Source: G963667915 sp965197385
Lineage (GTDB): Bacteria; Acidobacteriota; Vicinamibacteria; Vicinamibacterales; UBA823
Direction: 5' to 3'
Assembly: GCA_965197385.1 (NCBI GenBank)
Contig: CBDANA010000006.1
Coordinates: 1 to 64,000, forward strand
DNA length: 64,000 nucleotides
In this document: positions 16,921 to 25,610 of the stretch, in pieces
How positions within the stretch are numbered: position 1 is the stretch's first letter
Layout of the letters: every line of letters begins with the position of its first letter
Program-made: the position numbers and the translations under genes
The notes under the pieces: generated by a model
Database searches by the model: none
The model's input: only the letters and a program-made list of their open reading frames with translations
Told to the model about the DNA's origin: nothing

Positions 16921-19179
16921 ATGAACGTCTCGACGCCCCGACTGACCCGGGCCGGGCTTTCCGCACTGGTCCTCATCGTAGCTCTACTCGTGACTTCCGA
17001 AACGGGTTCAGGGCAGGAGGTGAACCGTGGCCAGAACGACACCTCTCCGGCGGAAGCCCCGGTCCTCCGGGCCGCACCCGTACCCGCGGGCCAGGGTGTC
17101 GACCTCGATGGTTACCTCGGCGAGTCCGCTTGGCAGACGGCCACGCCCATCACCGAGTTCAAGCAACAAGACCCGGTCGAGGGCGCCGAGCCCACCGAGG
17201 CATCCGAGATCCGGATCCTCATCGATGGCGTGGCACTCTACATCGGCGCGATGTTCTTCGATGACCCGGACGGAATCCTGGCATACCAAAAGCGCCGCGA
17301 CGAGGGCCTGGGTACCGACGACCGATTCATGTGGATCCTGGATACCTTCCTGGACGGTCGGACCGGATACTTCTTCGAGATCAACCCAGCCGGTCTGATG
17401 GGAGACGGTCTTCTCAGAGCAGGAGGAAACGTCAACAAGGCCTGGGACGGCGTGTGGGAGGCGCGCGTCCAGCGTCTCGACAATGGGTGGTCTGCCGAGA
17501 TCCGGATTCCTTGGAGCACCCTGAACTTCAACCCCGAGTCGGACACATGGGGTATCAACTTCCAACGAACCATACGTCGCAAACAGGAGGAGATCCTCTG
17601 GACGGCGCACCGGAGAACCGAGGGGTTGTGGCGACCCATCCACGCCGGACGCCTGACGGGCCTCTCGGACATGTCCCAGGGCATAGGTCTCGAGGTGAAG
17701 CCCTACGTTGTCGCAGGTTGGACTCGACAAACGACGCTGGCGGACTCGACGAGTTACCCACGAGACCTGGGGTTCGACGTCGGGTATTCGATCACCCCAA
17801 GCCTGCGAGCCGCGGCGTCCTTCAATACCGACTTTGCGGAAGTGGAAGTCGACCAACGGCGAGTGAACCTCACTCGGTTTCCCCTTCGGTTCCCCGAACA
17901 ACGCGATTTCTTCCTCGAAGGGTCGGGAGTCTTCACCTTCGCACCCCGAAACGGCGTGGAGCCCTATTTCAGCCGGCGTATCGGACTTCGCGGCGGCAAC
18001 CCGGTCCCCATCCAGTTCGGTACCCGACTCGGTGGGCAAGCCGGGCGCTACGAGGTCGGATTCCTCCAGGTAGGAACGGAAGACCACCTGGGCATCGGAG
18101 GCGAAGAGTTCACCGTGTCTCGAGTGAAGAGACAGATCTTCGAAGAGTCCACGATCGGCGCGATCTACACGAGACGCGCAGGCGGTGCCGACATCCAGGG
18201 CACCCGCCCCGCCGACAACCATACGGCGGGCATCGATCTGGACTTCCGGACCTCACGGTTTCTCGGCGACAAGAATCTCCAGGTCGACGGCTTCTTCGTC
18301 TGGAACTCGAACTCCGAGCCCACCGTGGACCGGACACTTTCCGACCTCTCGGCGCGGGGGATTCGGTTCGACTTCCCGAACGACATCTGGCAGATGCACC
18401 TCTCCTACCGAGAGTTCGGGAACTTCTACGATCCGGCCGTGGGCTTCGTCACCCGAAACGGATTTCGGCGGGTGGAGCCCAACGTGACCTGGCGTCCCCG
18501 TCCCGACATCTCGTGGATCCGTCAGTTCGAGTTTGGCACTCAGTTCAGATACCTGGCGTCCATCGAGACCGGGCGTCCCGAGGAGCGACAGTGGCAGTTC
18601 GACATCCTCAATATCGACTTCGAGAACAGTGCCGACCTCGACTTCGGTGTCACTCGCCAGTTCGAGAATCTCGACCGTGCGTTCGAGATCAGCGACGGTA
18701 TAGTCATCCAGCCTGGCGAGTACTGGACGTGGGAGTGGGAGGTGAGCGGAGGAACGCCGAATCAGGAGCGAATCAGCCTGGACGCGGGCGTCGGGGGCGG
18801 TAGCTTCTGGAACGGAGACCGGTTCGGCTACGAGCTCGAGTTTGGCTACCGTCCAACCCCAGGCGTCGAGCTTGGTCTCGAGTATGAACGCGACGAGGTC
18901 GCCCTTCCTCAGGGCGCCTTCGATACGAATCTGTTCCGACTGAACACAGCCTGGGATATCAGCCCCTGGTCCTCCGTCACCGGCAACGTCCAGTACGACG
19001 ACGTCTCTGAGATCTTCGGTCTCTTTCTCAAGACGCGATGGATCATCGCTCCCGGGAACGACCTCTACCTGGTCTACACCCAGAACTGGCAGAAGCTGAG
19101 AGCGGATCAGCTCGACCAGCGTTTCACGACGCTGAGCCAGGGCGGGATCACCAAGCTGAACTACACGTTCCGGTTCTAA
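16921..19179 (+). CDS. Carbohydrate-binding family 9-like / DUF5916 outer-membrane-type protein
   Basis: 752 residues. A signal peptide (LSALVLIVALLVTSETGSGQ) leads to a CBM9-like beta-sandwich domain (VDLDGYLGESAWQTATPI at about residues 58-75, then the WSAEIRIPWSTLNF strand). The long C-terminal DUF5916 region contains RFPLRFPEQRDFFLEGSGVF and many alternating-residue strands, and it ends in an aromatic residue (TFRF), as outer-membrane beta-barrels do. Function is unknown; such proteins are usually encoded near TonB systems or peptidases. Here it stands alone, 30 bp after one IS and 1 bp before an IS256 end, so its native promoter is probably gone. It is probably cargo of the island. Confidence 0.82.
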   Translation: MNVSTPRLTRAGLSALVLIVALLVTSETGSGQEVNRGQNDTSPAEAPVLRAAPVPAGQGVDLDGYLGESAWQTATPITEFKQQDPVEGAEPTEASEIRILIDGVALYIGAMFFDDPDGILAYQKRRDEGLGTDDRFMWILDTFLDGRTGYFFEINPAGLMGDGLLRAGGNVNKAWDGVWEARVQRLDNGWSAEIRIPWSTLNFNPESDTWGINFQRTIRRKQEEILWTAHRRTEGLWRPIHAGRLTGLSDMSQGIGLEVKPYVVAGWTRQTTLADSTSYPRDLGFDVGYSITPSLRAAASFNTDFAEVEVDQRRVNLTRFPLRFPEQRDFFLEGSGVFTFAPRNGVEPYFSRRIGLRGGNPVPIQFGTRLGGQAGRYEVGFLQVGTEDHLGIGGEEFTVSRVKRQIFEESTIGAIYTRRAGGADIQGTRPADNHTAGIDLDFRTSRFLGDKNLQVDGFFVWNSNSEPTVDRTLSDLSARGIRFDFPNDIWQMHLSYREFGNFYDPAVGFVTRNGFRRVEPNVTWRPRPDISWIRQFEFGTQFRYLASIETGRPEERQWQFDILNIDFENSADLDFGVTRQFENLDRAFEISDGIVIQPGEYWTWEWEVSGGTPNQERISLDAGVGGGSFWNGDRFGYELEFGYRPTPGVELGLEYERDEVALPQGAFDTNLFRLNTAWDISPWSSVTGNVQYDDVSEIFGLFLKTRWIIAPGNDLYLVYTQNWQKLRADQLDQRFTTLSQGGITKLNYTFRF

Positions 19180-19180
19180 A

Positions 19181-19720
19181 GGGGTCGTGTCTGTCAACTG
19201 GTGGAAAAGTAGAAAGCGCGTCATCATCCGGCGCAGTTCAACCACGAGCTGTGCGCCCGCTTGGCGGCGGGTGCCGAAGGAGGCCGCAATGCAGGACTCT
19301 ACGACCAAGACGGCCGCCGGCGGAAGGCTGCCGACGTTCGGGCCGGACACGATCGAAACCCTGATGCGGGCGCGGGTGCGGACCACGATCGAGGCCATCG
19401 TGCAGGAAGAACTCGATGCGGCGTTGGGCGCGGCGAAGTCGGCGCGCGTCGGTGAGACGCGCCAGGGATACCGTCACGGGAGTCGCGAGTGGACGCTGAC
19501 GACCAGCCTGGAGCCGGCGACGATCCCGATGCCCCGCGCGCGGATTCAGGCGGCTGACGGCACAACCGCGGAGTGGCGCAGTGCGCCGGTCCCGCGCTAT
19601 CAGCGGCGGACCGTGCGTGTAGACGAGATGATCCTGGGCGTGTATTTGGCGGGCACGAATACGCGGCGCATCAAGGGCGCCCTCGCCCCGCTGCTTCGGA
19701 ATGGGCCCCTCTCGAAAGAT
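19181..19720 (+). mobile_element. IS256 family element, left part
   Basis: Begins at GGGGTCGTGTCTGTCAACTG, an IS256-type end, one base after the DUF5916 stop codon. It is cut at 19720 by the IS6-type inverted repeat. No right part is found in the window. Confidence 0.6.
19289..19720 (+). pseudogene. IS256 family transposase, N-terminal fragment
   Basis: From ATG 19289, behind GAAGGAGGCCGCA, about 144 residues match the N-terminal part of mutator-type transposases: VRTTIEAIVQEELDAALGAA, RQGYRHGSREWTLTT, IPMPRARIQAADG, and VDEMILGVYLAGTNTRRIKG. All three catalytic acids lie further on and are missing, because the IS6-type element replaced the rest. The frame then continues about 15 codons into the IS. 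Confidence 0.85.
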
Positions 19721-20511
19721 GGCACTGTCAAGTTAACGAGTCCGGGACATACGAGGGCAGGCTAATCAGAGATCAGGCTGCCGTCACCGCGGTCCACACT
19801 GTGAACGCTCGTGCCCGCAACATTCGATGATGAACCGATCTCAGCCGGTGCCGACCCACGCGAAACAGATTGTGAATGATGCCGTGAACGTGCAAGAAAC
19901 ACTGCGCGTGGGCGGATGACGTGAAGCCGCGCATCTGACGCTCCCGTTGTCGCGTGGGTTGGTGCGACACTTCGGCCCGATTGTTCGCGTATCGCGTCGT
20001 GTCATGGGTGACCAAAGGCATGACGTCCCGATGGGCGACACGGTAGCTGCCCAACTTGTCGGTCACGAGCCGCACGGGTTCCTGTCGCTGACTGTTCAAC
20101 AGTCGGCGGAAGAATCTCCGCGCGGCCCGCGCGTCCCGACGGGGTTGTACGAGGATGTCGATCAGATCACCGTCTTGATCCACCGCGCGCCAGAGATACT
20201 GGCGCTCACCGTTGATCGTCACGAAGACTTCATCCAGGAACCACGTATCGCCGAGTCGACCCTGTCGGCGCTTCAACTGCCGAGCGTAGTCGGGGCCGAA
20301 TTTCCCGCACCACTGCCGAATGGTTTCGTACGACACGATGATTCCTCGTTCGGCCAGCAGATCCTCAACATCCCGGAAGCTCAGGCAGTATCTGTGGTAG
20401 AGCCAGACGGCATGGCTGATGATGTCGGGCGGAAAGCGATGCCGAAGGTAGCGGGGCCGGCGAGTGTTCATCCCGGCATTGTGCTGGGCGGAGAGTTAAC
20501 TTGACAATACC
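19721..20511 (-). mobile_element. IS6 family (IS26-like) insertion sequence
   Basis: 791 bp with terminal repeats GGCACTGTCAAGTTAAC (left) and GGTATTGTCAAGTTAAC (right, read inward), matching the IS6 end style. Flanks cgaaagat and tcgttgag share no 8-bp duplication. The left flank is IS256 and the right flank another transposase, so this copy marks a deletion or cointegrate junction, which IS6 elements commonly create. Confidence 0.88.
19773..20471 (-). CDS. IS6 family transposase
   Basis: 232 residues. Opens MNTRRPRYLRHRFPPDIISHAVWLYHR, then the helix-turn-helix LSFRDVEDLLAERGIIVSYE. DDE motifs: D in TWFLDEVFVTINGERQYLWRAVD, D in LVTDKLGSY, E in NNRAEVSHQPTRQRERQM. Length and order fit the family exactly and the frame is complete. 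Confidence 0.92.
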   Translation of the reverse strand: MNTRRPRYLRHRFPPDIISHAVWLYHRYCLSFRDVEDLLAERGIIVSYETIRQWCGKFGPDYARQLKRRQGRLGDTWFLDEVFVTINGERQYLWRAVDQDGDLIDILVQPRRDARAARRFFRRLLNSQRQEPVRLVTDKLGSYRVAHRDVMPLVTHDTTRYANNRAEVSHQPTRQRERQMRGFTSSAHAQCFLHVHGIIHNLFRVGRHRLRSVHHRMLRARAFTVWTAVTAA

Positions 20512-20957
20512 TCGTTGAGGGCTCCGACCTGCCCGTGCGGCAGACGTTACGGGAGCTGCAGGTGAATCGGTCCACGTTCTACGTCTGGTATCACCGCTAC
20601 GCCGAACGGGGGCGAGCGGGACTCCAGTCGAAGCCCTCGGCGGCGCGCCGCTACTGGAACCGGATTCCGCCACGGGTGCGGCAGCGCGTGGTGGAGGCGG
20701 CGTTGGCGGATCCCGAACGGTCGCCGCGGGAGCTGGCCTGGCAGCTGACCGACCGGGAGGGCCATTTTCTGTCGGAATCGAGCGTCTATCGCATCCTCAA
20801 GGCCTATGACCTGATTCCGAGCCCAGCCTTCATCGTGCTGTCGGCAGCGAAGTCGTTCCGGCATCCGACCCGTCGGCCGAACGAGCTCTGGCAGACCGAC
20901 TTCACCTATCTGCAGGTGGTTGGCTGGGGCTGGTACTACCTGTGGGTGGCGAATTAC
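20512..20957 (+). pseudogene. Integrase-core transposase fragment (helix-turn-helix plus start of rve domain)
   Basis: A stretch open from the IS6 end: LVEGSDLPVRQTLRELQVNRS, TFYVWYHRYAERGRAGLQ, then a second helix-turn-helix region and NELWQTDFTYLQVVGWGWYY, which carries the first catalytic Asp. It lacks a start (removed by the IS6 copy) and breaks off at about 20957 after WVANYYSA, before the second Asp and Glu. Resembles IS3/IS481-type transposases. Confidence 0.8.
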
Positions 20958-21025
20958 TACTCAGCCCGCAATCCGTTGAGATTATCAAGTTTGGTGATCC
21001 TGGGAGTGGTCGCTAGGATGTTCCG

Positions 21026-22090
21026 ATGCGCGACCCGATCATCCTGCTGGTGCACCTGATCGCCACCCTGGCCCGGCTGATGGGCCCCGGCGGCCTGCGG
21101 TCTGTCGTGGCTGAATCGGTCTTGGTCAAGCAGCAACTGCTCATTCTGAATCGCTCGCGGCACCGGGCGCCGAATCTCTGCGCGTCGGATCGGATCCTCG
21201 CCGGCGTGTGTGCACTGTTCATGCGCCCGGCCCGGGTGATTCGCTCAGCGATCGTGCTGAGACCGTCGACGATCCTGGAGTTCCATCGGGCTCTGCGCAC
21301 CCGCAAGTACCGCTGGCTGTTTTCACCCAAGCGCCGTCGCACCGGCCCCCAAGGACCGTCCAAAGCACTGGTCGATGCCATCGTCGACATGAAGCGGCGC
21401 AACCCCAGGTGGGGCTGTCCGCGGATCGCACAACAGATCGCGCTCGCCTTTGCGGTCGACATCGACAAGGACGTGGTGCGCCGAGTGCTCGCTACGCACT
21501 ATCGACCGGCACCCCACTCGGGTGGTCCGTCCTGGCTGACGTTCCTGGGGCATGCGAAGGATAGCCTGTGGAGCATCGACCTGTTCCGGTGCGAGTCGGC
21601 GATCCTGCGAAGCCATTGGGTGCTGGTAGTGATGGACCAATACACGCGGCGGATCGTCGGCTTTGGCATCCATGCTGGAATCGTGGATGGCCGGGCCCTG
21701 TGCCGTATGTTCAACCATGCGATTCGAGGGCTCTCGCGTCCGAAGCGCCTCAGCTCCGACCACGACCCGCTGTATCGGTTTCACCAATGGCGCGCCAACC
21801 TGCAGGTGACCGAGGTGAAGAGTGTGCCGTATGTGCCGCTGTCGCATCCGTTTGTCGAACGGTTGATCGGCACGCTGCGACGAGAATGCGTGGATCAGCT
21901 GCTGTTCTGGTCTGCGTCGGACTTGGAAGACAAACTGGTGGCTTTCCAGGACTTCTACAATGCGCATCGGGCCCATGCGTCGTTGGACGGGCGGACGCCC
22001 GTCCCGATACGAAAGGATGTCGCACGGCTCGACCGCTACCGATGGGACGCGCATTGCCGTGGTCTCTATCAGACGCCGATCGCGGCGTGA
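21026..22090 (+). CDS. Integrase core domain transposase
   Basis: 354 residues starting MRDPIILLVHLIATLARLMG. It has a helical N-terminal region (VVAESVLVKQQLLILNRSR), a helix-turn-helix (NPRWGCPRIAQQIALAF), and a complete rve core: D in SLWSIDLFRCES, D in RLSSDHDPLYRF, E in HPFVERLIGTLRRE. The C-terminus YRWDAHCRGLYQTPIAA is typical of a widespread integrase-like transposase group that lacks a named IS family in my memory. I could not define its inverted repeats; the left boundary lies between 20957 and 21026. Confidence 0.85.
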   Translation: MRDPIILLVHLIATLARLMGPGGLRSVVAESVLVKQQLLILNRSRHRAPNLCASDRILAGVCALFMRPARVIRSAIVLRPSTILEFHRALRTRKYRWLFSPKRRRTGPQGPSKALVDAIVDMKRRNPRWGCPRIAQQIALAFAVDIDKDVVRRVLATHYRPAPHSGGPSWLTFLGHAKDSLWSIDLFRCESAILRSHWVLVVMDQYTRRIVGFGIHAGIVDGRALCRMFNHAIRGLSRPKRLSSDHDPLYRFHQWRANLQVTEVKSVPYVPLSHPFVERLIGTLRRECVDQLLFWSASDLEDKLVAFQDFYNAHRAHASLDGRTPVPIRKDVARLDRYRWDAHCRGLYQTPIAA

Positions 22091-22392
22091 CATCTGACCA
22101 GCGAAGACGGTGGCGAGCGGGTCGACGCGCCCGCGTTCGACGTCTATCGCGACACAGCAGGGCAGTGCGTCAGCTGCACGCCTTACTCATGCCATCGCGA
22201 CAACTTCGCGGGGGACTCCCGGCTCACGGGACCCGAAGATCGAACGATGTCGGATTCCTACGAATTCGCCACCCACACGTCTCTTCGAAGAGGGGCGGGG
22301 TCTGAGAACGGCCCGGTCACCGTACTGATAGGATACCGAGGAGTCTCGACGTTCCCGCGGCTTCACATACTCGGTCGAAGGAAATCAGTTTC
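22091..22392. other. Noncoding stretch between integrase-core transposase and RND permease
   Basis: About 300 bp. It must contain the right end of the transposase element and whatever promotes the permease gene. I see no gene, clear promoter or membrane-fusion-protein remnant. A weak ribosome site (GAAGG) precedes the permease ATG at 22393. Confidence 0.4.
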
Positions 22393-25300
22393 ATGAAGGT
22401 CATCCAAGACGCGGTTCGCTACCCGGTGACGACGGCGGTCGGCGTGATCTTGGTCGTCCTGTTCGGCATGATCTCGCTCTTCGGCTTGCCGGTTCAGCTC
22501 ACGCCCGACATCACCCAGCCCCAAGTCTCGGTGATGACCATCTGGCCGGGTGCGAGCCCGGAGGAAGTGGAACGCGAGATCATCGACGAGCAAGAAGAGC
22601 AGCTCAAGTCGCTCGAAGGACTGGAGAAAATGTTCAGCTCGAGCGCCGACAGCGTGGGCACGCTGACGCTGCGGTTTTTCGTCGGCGTCGACATCGATGC
22701 GGCGGTGCTGCGGGTCTCGAATCGCCTCGACCAGGTGCCGAGCTATCCAGACGATGTCGACAAGCCCATCATCACGGCGCAGGGCCTTCGGCCGATCGCG
22801 TCAGCCTATTTTGCGCTCGAGCCGTTGCCCGAAAACGGCTTCGAGGGTGACGTCTCGACGCTCTGGGACCTAGCCGACGACTTCATCAAGCCGGAGTTCG
22901 AGCGGATCCCCGGCGTGGCGTCGTCGCAGATCTTCGGCGGGCGCGAGCAGGAGCTGCAGGTGACGGTCGATCCGGCGAAGCTCGCCGCCCGCCAGATCAC
23001 CATGAACGAGCTGGCCGCGGCGCTGGATCGAGAAAACCGGAATTACAGCGGAGGTGACTTCTACGAAGGCAAGCGACGCTACATCGTCCGTACGGTCGGG
23101 GAGTACCAATCTCCGGAGGACATCAACAACATCGTCGTGGCGGTGCGGAACGGTGTGCCGGTCTATCTCCGAGACGTCGGTGAGGCGGCGCTGGGCCATC
23201 GCAAGGCGGCCGACCGCGTGTTCGGGATGAACGGCCAGGTCATAGTCCTCCCCGTCATGAAGCAGGCCGGCGCCAACGTGCTGGAGATCATGGACGAGCT
23301 GCAGCTGGCCGTCGAGCGGCTGAACGCCGCACGGCTTGGCCCGCTCGGCCTCCAGCTCACACAGGTGTATGACGAGACCGTCTACGTGCGCAGCGCGATT
23401 AGCCTGGTCCAGAACAGCCTGCTCGTCGGCGCCGTGCTCGCCATCACCGTCCTCCTGCTCTTCCTGCGCAGCGGCACGAGCACGCTCATCGTCGCGGTCG
23501 CTATTCCGATCAGCCTGATCGGGACGTTCCTGATGATGTCGTGGCTCGGCCGGACACTGAACGTCATCAGTTTGGCCGGGCTCGCCTTCGCGGTCGGGAT
23601 GGCGGTCGACAACTCGATCGTGGTGCTGGAGAACATCTACCGACATCGCCAGATGGGCAAGTCACGGGGCGTGGCTGCCGTCGACGGGGCCAAAGAGGTC
23701 TGGGGCGCGGTGCTCGCGAGCACGCTGACGACCATTGCGGTATTCATTCCGATTGCCTTTATCGAAGAGGAGGCCGGACAGCTGTTCGGTGACATCGCGA
23801 TCGCGATCAGCTGTGCGGTCGGCCTGAGCCTGATCGTGTCGATCACCGTCATTCCGAGCCTGTCGGCGAAGATCCTGCGTGCCGTACAGCCGGACGAGAC
23901 GCGGCGCGGGTTCCACAATCTTTGGGGTGCCACCCGAATCGCGGCCGGTTTCGCAAATGCCATCGCCGCAGGTGTCGGGTGGGCGATCGGGTCTACCGTT
24001 CGGCGCGTGGCCATCGTCCTCGTGCTGTCGGTGGCCTCGATTGGCGGCAGTGCGTGGCTCATGCCGCAGACCGAGTATCTGCCGGTCGGCAACACGAATT
24101 TCTTATTCGGGGTGATGCTGCCACCGCCGGGCTACAACGTCGACGAGATGACGGACATCTTCCACACGTACGAGGAAGAGTTGCGTCCGCTCTGGGAGAC
24201 CGAGCCCGGCTCGCCGGAAGCGTTGCAGCAGCCCGGCGGCGGCATCGAGCAGTTCTTCTTCGCCGCGGTGCCCTCGTTCGGGTTCATGGGTGTGTCCGCC
24301 CGCGACCCGATGCGGGTCCGCGAGCTGGTGCCGCCGTTCTTCGCGCTGAACGCCAAGGTGCCCGGCGCGATTATCATCGCGCAGCAGTTCAGTATTTTCA
24401 TGACCGACGCGGGTGGAGGGCGGAGCATCGACGTCGAGCTGACCGGTCCGGATCTGGAGCGGCTGATCGGCCTCGGCCGGCAAGTCTTCGGACAGGTGAT
24501 GGAGAAGCTGCCGGGCGCGCAGGCGCAGCCGATCCCGGGTCTCGATCTGGGGAACCCGGAAGTGCGGGTCGTGACGGATCGACGGCGCGCGGCCGACGCG
24601 GGCATTTCCAATCGCGAGCTCGGCTACGCCGTGAGCGTTCTCGTGGACGGCGCCAAGGCGAGCGACTTTCGATTCGAAGGCAAGGAGATCGATCTCCGTC
24701 TGATGGCCGAGCAGAGCTTTGCCCATCGGACGCACCTGTTGGAACAGATGCCGATTGCGACGCCCGGGGGGCGCATCATCACACTGGGATCGGTCGCCGA
24801 GATCTCGCAGACCAGCGGCCCCGTGTCGATCGACCATCGCGACCGCGAGCGGGCGATCACGATCCAGATCACGCCAGCCGAGCAGATGCCGCTCGAAACG
24901 GCGATGGGGATCATCCAGGACGACATTATCACCCCCCTCCAGGCGTCCGGGCAGATGAACCGCTTGGAGCATGCGACGCTGAGCGGGAGCGCCGACAAGC
25001 TGACGCAAACGTTCGACGTGCTGCAGTCCAACTTCTTGCTGGCGATCGTGATCACCTACCTCCTGATGGCGGCGCTGTTCGAGAGCTTCCTGTATCCGTT
25101 CGTCATCATGTTCAGCGTGCCGCTGGCGGCGCTCGGGGGATTCCTGGGCCTGGTGGCGCTCAACGCCTTCGTCGCCTACCAGGCGCTGGACGTGTTGACG
25201 ATGCTCGGGTTCATCGTGCTGGTGGGCACGACGGTGAACAATGCCATTCTCATCGTGCATCAGTCGCTGAATCACATGCGGGAAGACGGGATGGACGCCC

Positions 25301-25569
25301 AGGAGGCGATCCAGAAGTCGACGCGCGGCCGGATTCGTCCGATCTTCATGACCGTCATGACCACGGTCTGCGCCATGATGCCGCTGGTGCTGTTCCCGGG
25401 TGCCGGCTCCGAGCTCTACCGGGGCCTCGGCAGCGTGGTGGTGGGAGGGTTGGTCGTCTCGACCGTGTTCACGCTGTTCCTGGTGCCTGCGCTCTTCAGC
25501 CTGGCGCTCGACGCGCGCGCCGCGCTCGACCGGCGGGTGCAGCGTCTGCTGCACGCGCCCGGACACTGA
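22393..25569 (+). CDS. RND family efflux transporter permease subunit
   Basis: 1,058 residues, the normal size of AcrB/MexB-type proton-driven pumps. N-terminal helix VTTAVGVILVVLFGMISLF, porter motif SVMTIWPGASPEEVEREIID, then helices 2-6 (LVGAVLAITVLLLFLRSG), with the proton-relay pair of Asp in FAVGMAVDNSIVVLENIYRH. The second half repeats the fold (SFLYPFVIMFSVPLAALGGF, VGTTVNNAILIVHQSLNHM). Usually encoded with a membrane fusion protein and an outer-membrane channel; neither is in the window. The gene lies between a transposase and IS copy 2, so it may be an orphan left by rearrangement or island cargo. Substrate unknown. Confidence 0.93.
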   Translation: MKVIQDAVRYPVTTAVGVILVVLFGMISLFGLPVQLTPDITQPQVSVMTIWPGASPEEVEREIIDEQEEQLKSLEGLEKMFSSSADSVGTLTLRFFVGVDIDAAVLRVSNRLDQVPSYPDDVDKPIITAQGLRPIASAYFALEPLPENGFEGDVSTLWDLADDFIKPEFERIPGVASSQIFGGREQELQVTVDPAKLAARQITMNELAAALDRENRNYSGGDFYEGKRRYIVRTVGEYQSPEDINNIVVAVRNGVPVYLRDVGEAALGHRKAADRVFGMNGQVIVLPVMKQAGANVLEIMDELQLAVERLNAARLGPLGLQLTQVYDETVYVRSAISLVQNSLLVGAVLAITVLLLFLRSGTSTLIVAVAIPISLIGTFLMMSWLGRTLNVISLAGLAFAVGMAVDNSIVVLENIYRHRQMGKSRGVAAVDGAKEVWGAVLASTLTTIAVFIPIAFIEEEAGQLFGDIAIAISCAVGLSLIVSITVIPSLSAKILRAVQPDETRRGFHNLWGATRIAAGFANAIAAGVGWAIGSTVRRVAIVLVLSVASIGGSAWLMPQTEYLPVGNTNFLFGVMLPPPGYNVDEMTDIFHTYEEELRPLWETEPGSPEALQQPGGGIEQFFFAAVPSFGFMGVSARDPMRVRELVPPFFALNAKVPGAIIIAQQFSIFMTDAGGGRSIDVELTGPDLERLIGLGRQVFGQVMEKLPGAQAQPIPGLDLGNPEVRVVTDRRRAADAGISNRELGYAVSVLVDGAKASDFRFEGKEIDLRLMAEQSFAHRTHLLEQMPIATPGGRIITLGSVAEISQTSGPVSIDHRDRERAITIQITPAEQMPLETAMGIIQDDIITPLQASGQMNRLEHATLSGSADKLTQTFDVLQSNFLLAIVITYLLMAALFESFLYPFVIMFSVPLAALGGFLGLVALNAFVAYQALDVLTMLGFIVLVGTTVNNAILIVHQSLNHMREDGMDAQEAIQKSTRGRIRPIFMTVMTTVCAMMPLVLFPGAGSELYRGLGSVVVGGLVVSTVFTLFLVPALFSLALDARAALDRRVQRLLHAPGH

Positions 25570-25610
25570 GCCTGGGCTCGCTTGACTGGACGAGCCCGCG
25601 CCCGTAGCGC

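Noticed and set aside
16985..18250. Minus-strand frame within the DUF5916 gene
   Set aside because: No motif and low-complexity composition; the plus strand carries a signal peptide and known domain.
14299..25610. Evidence that the island interior has already inverted
   Set aside because: Inversion between the copies would swap their target duplications, but copy 1 keeps its own 9-bp pair, so the present order is probably the original for that copy.
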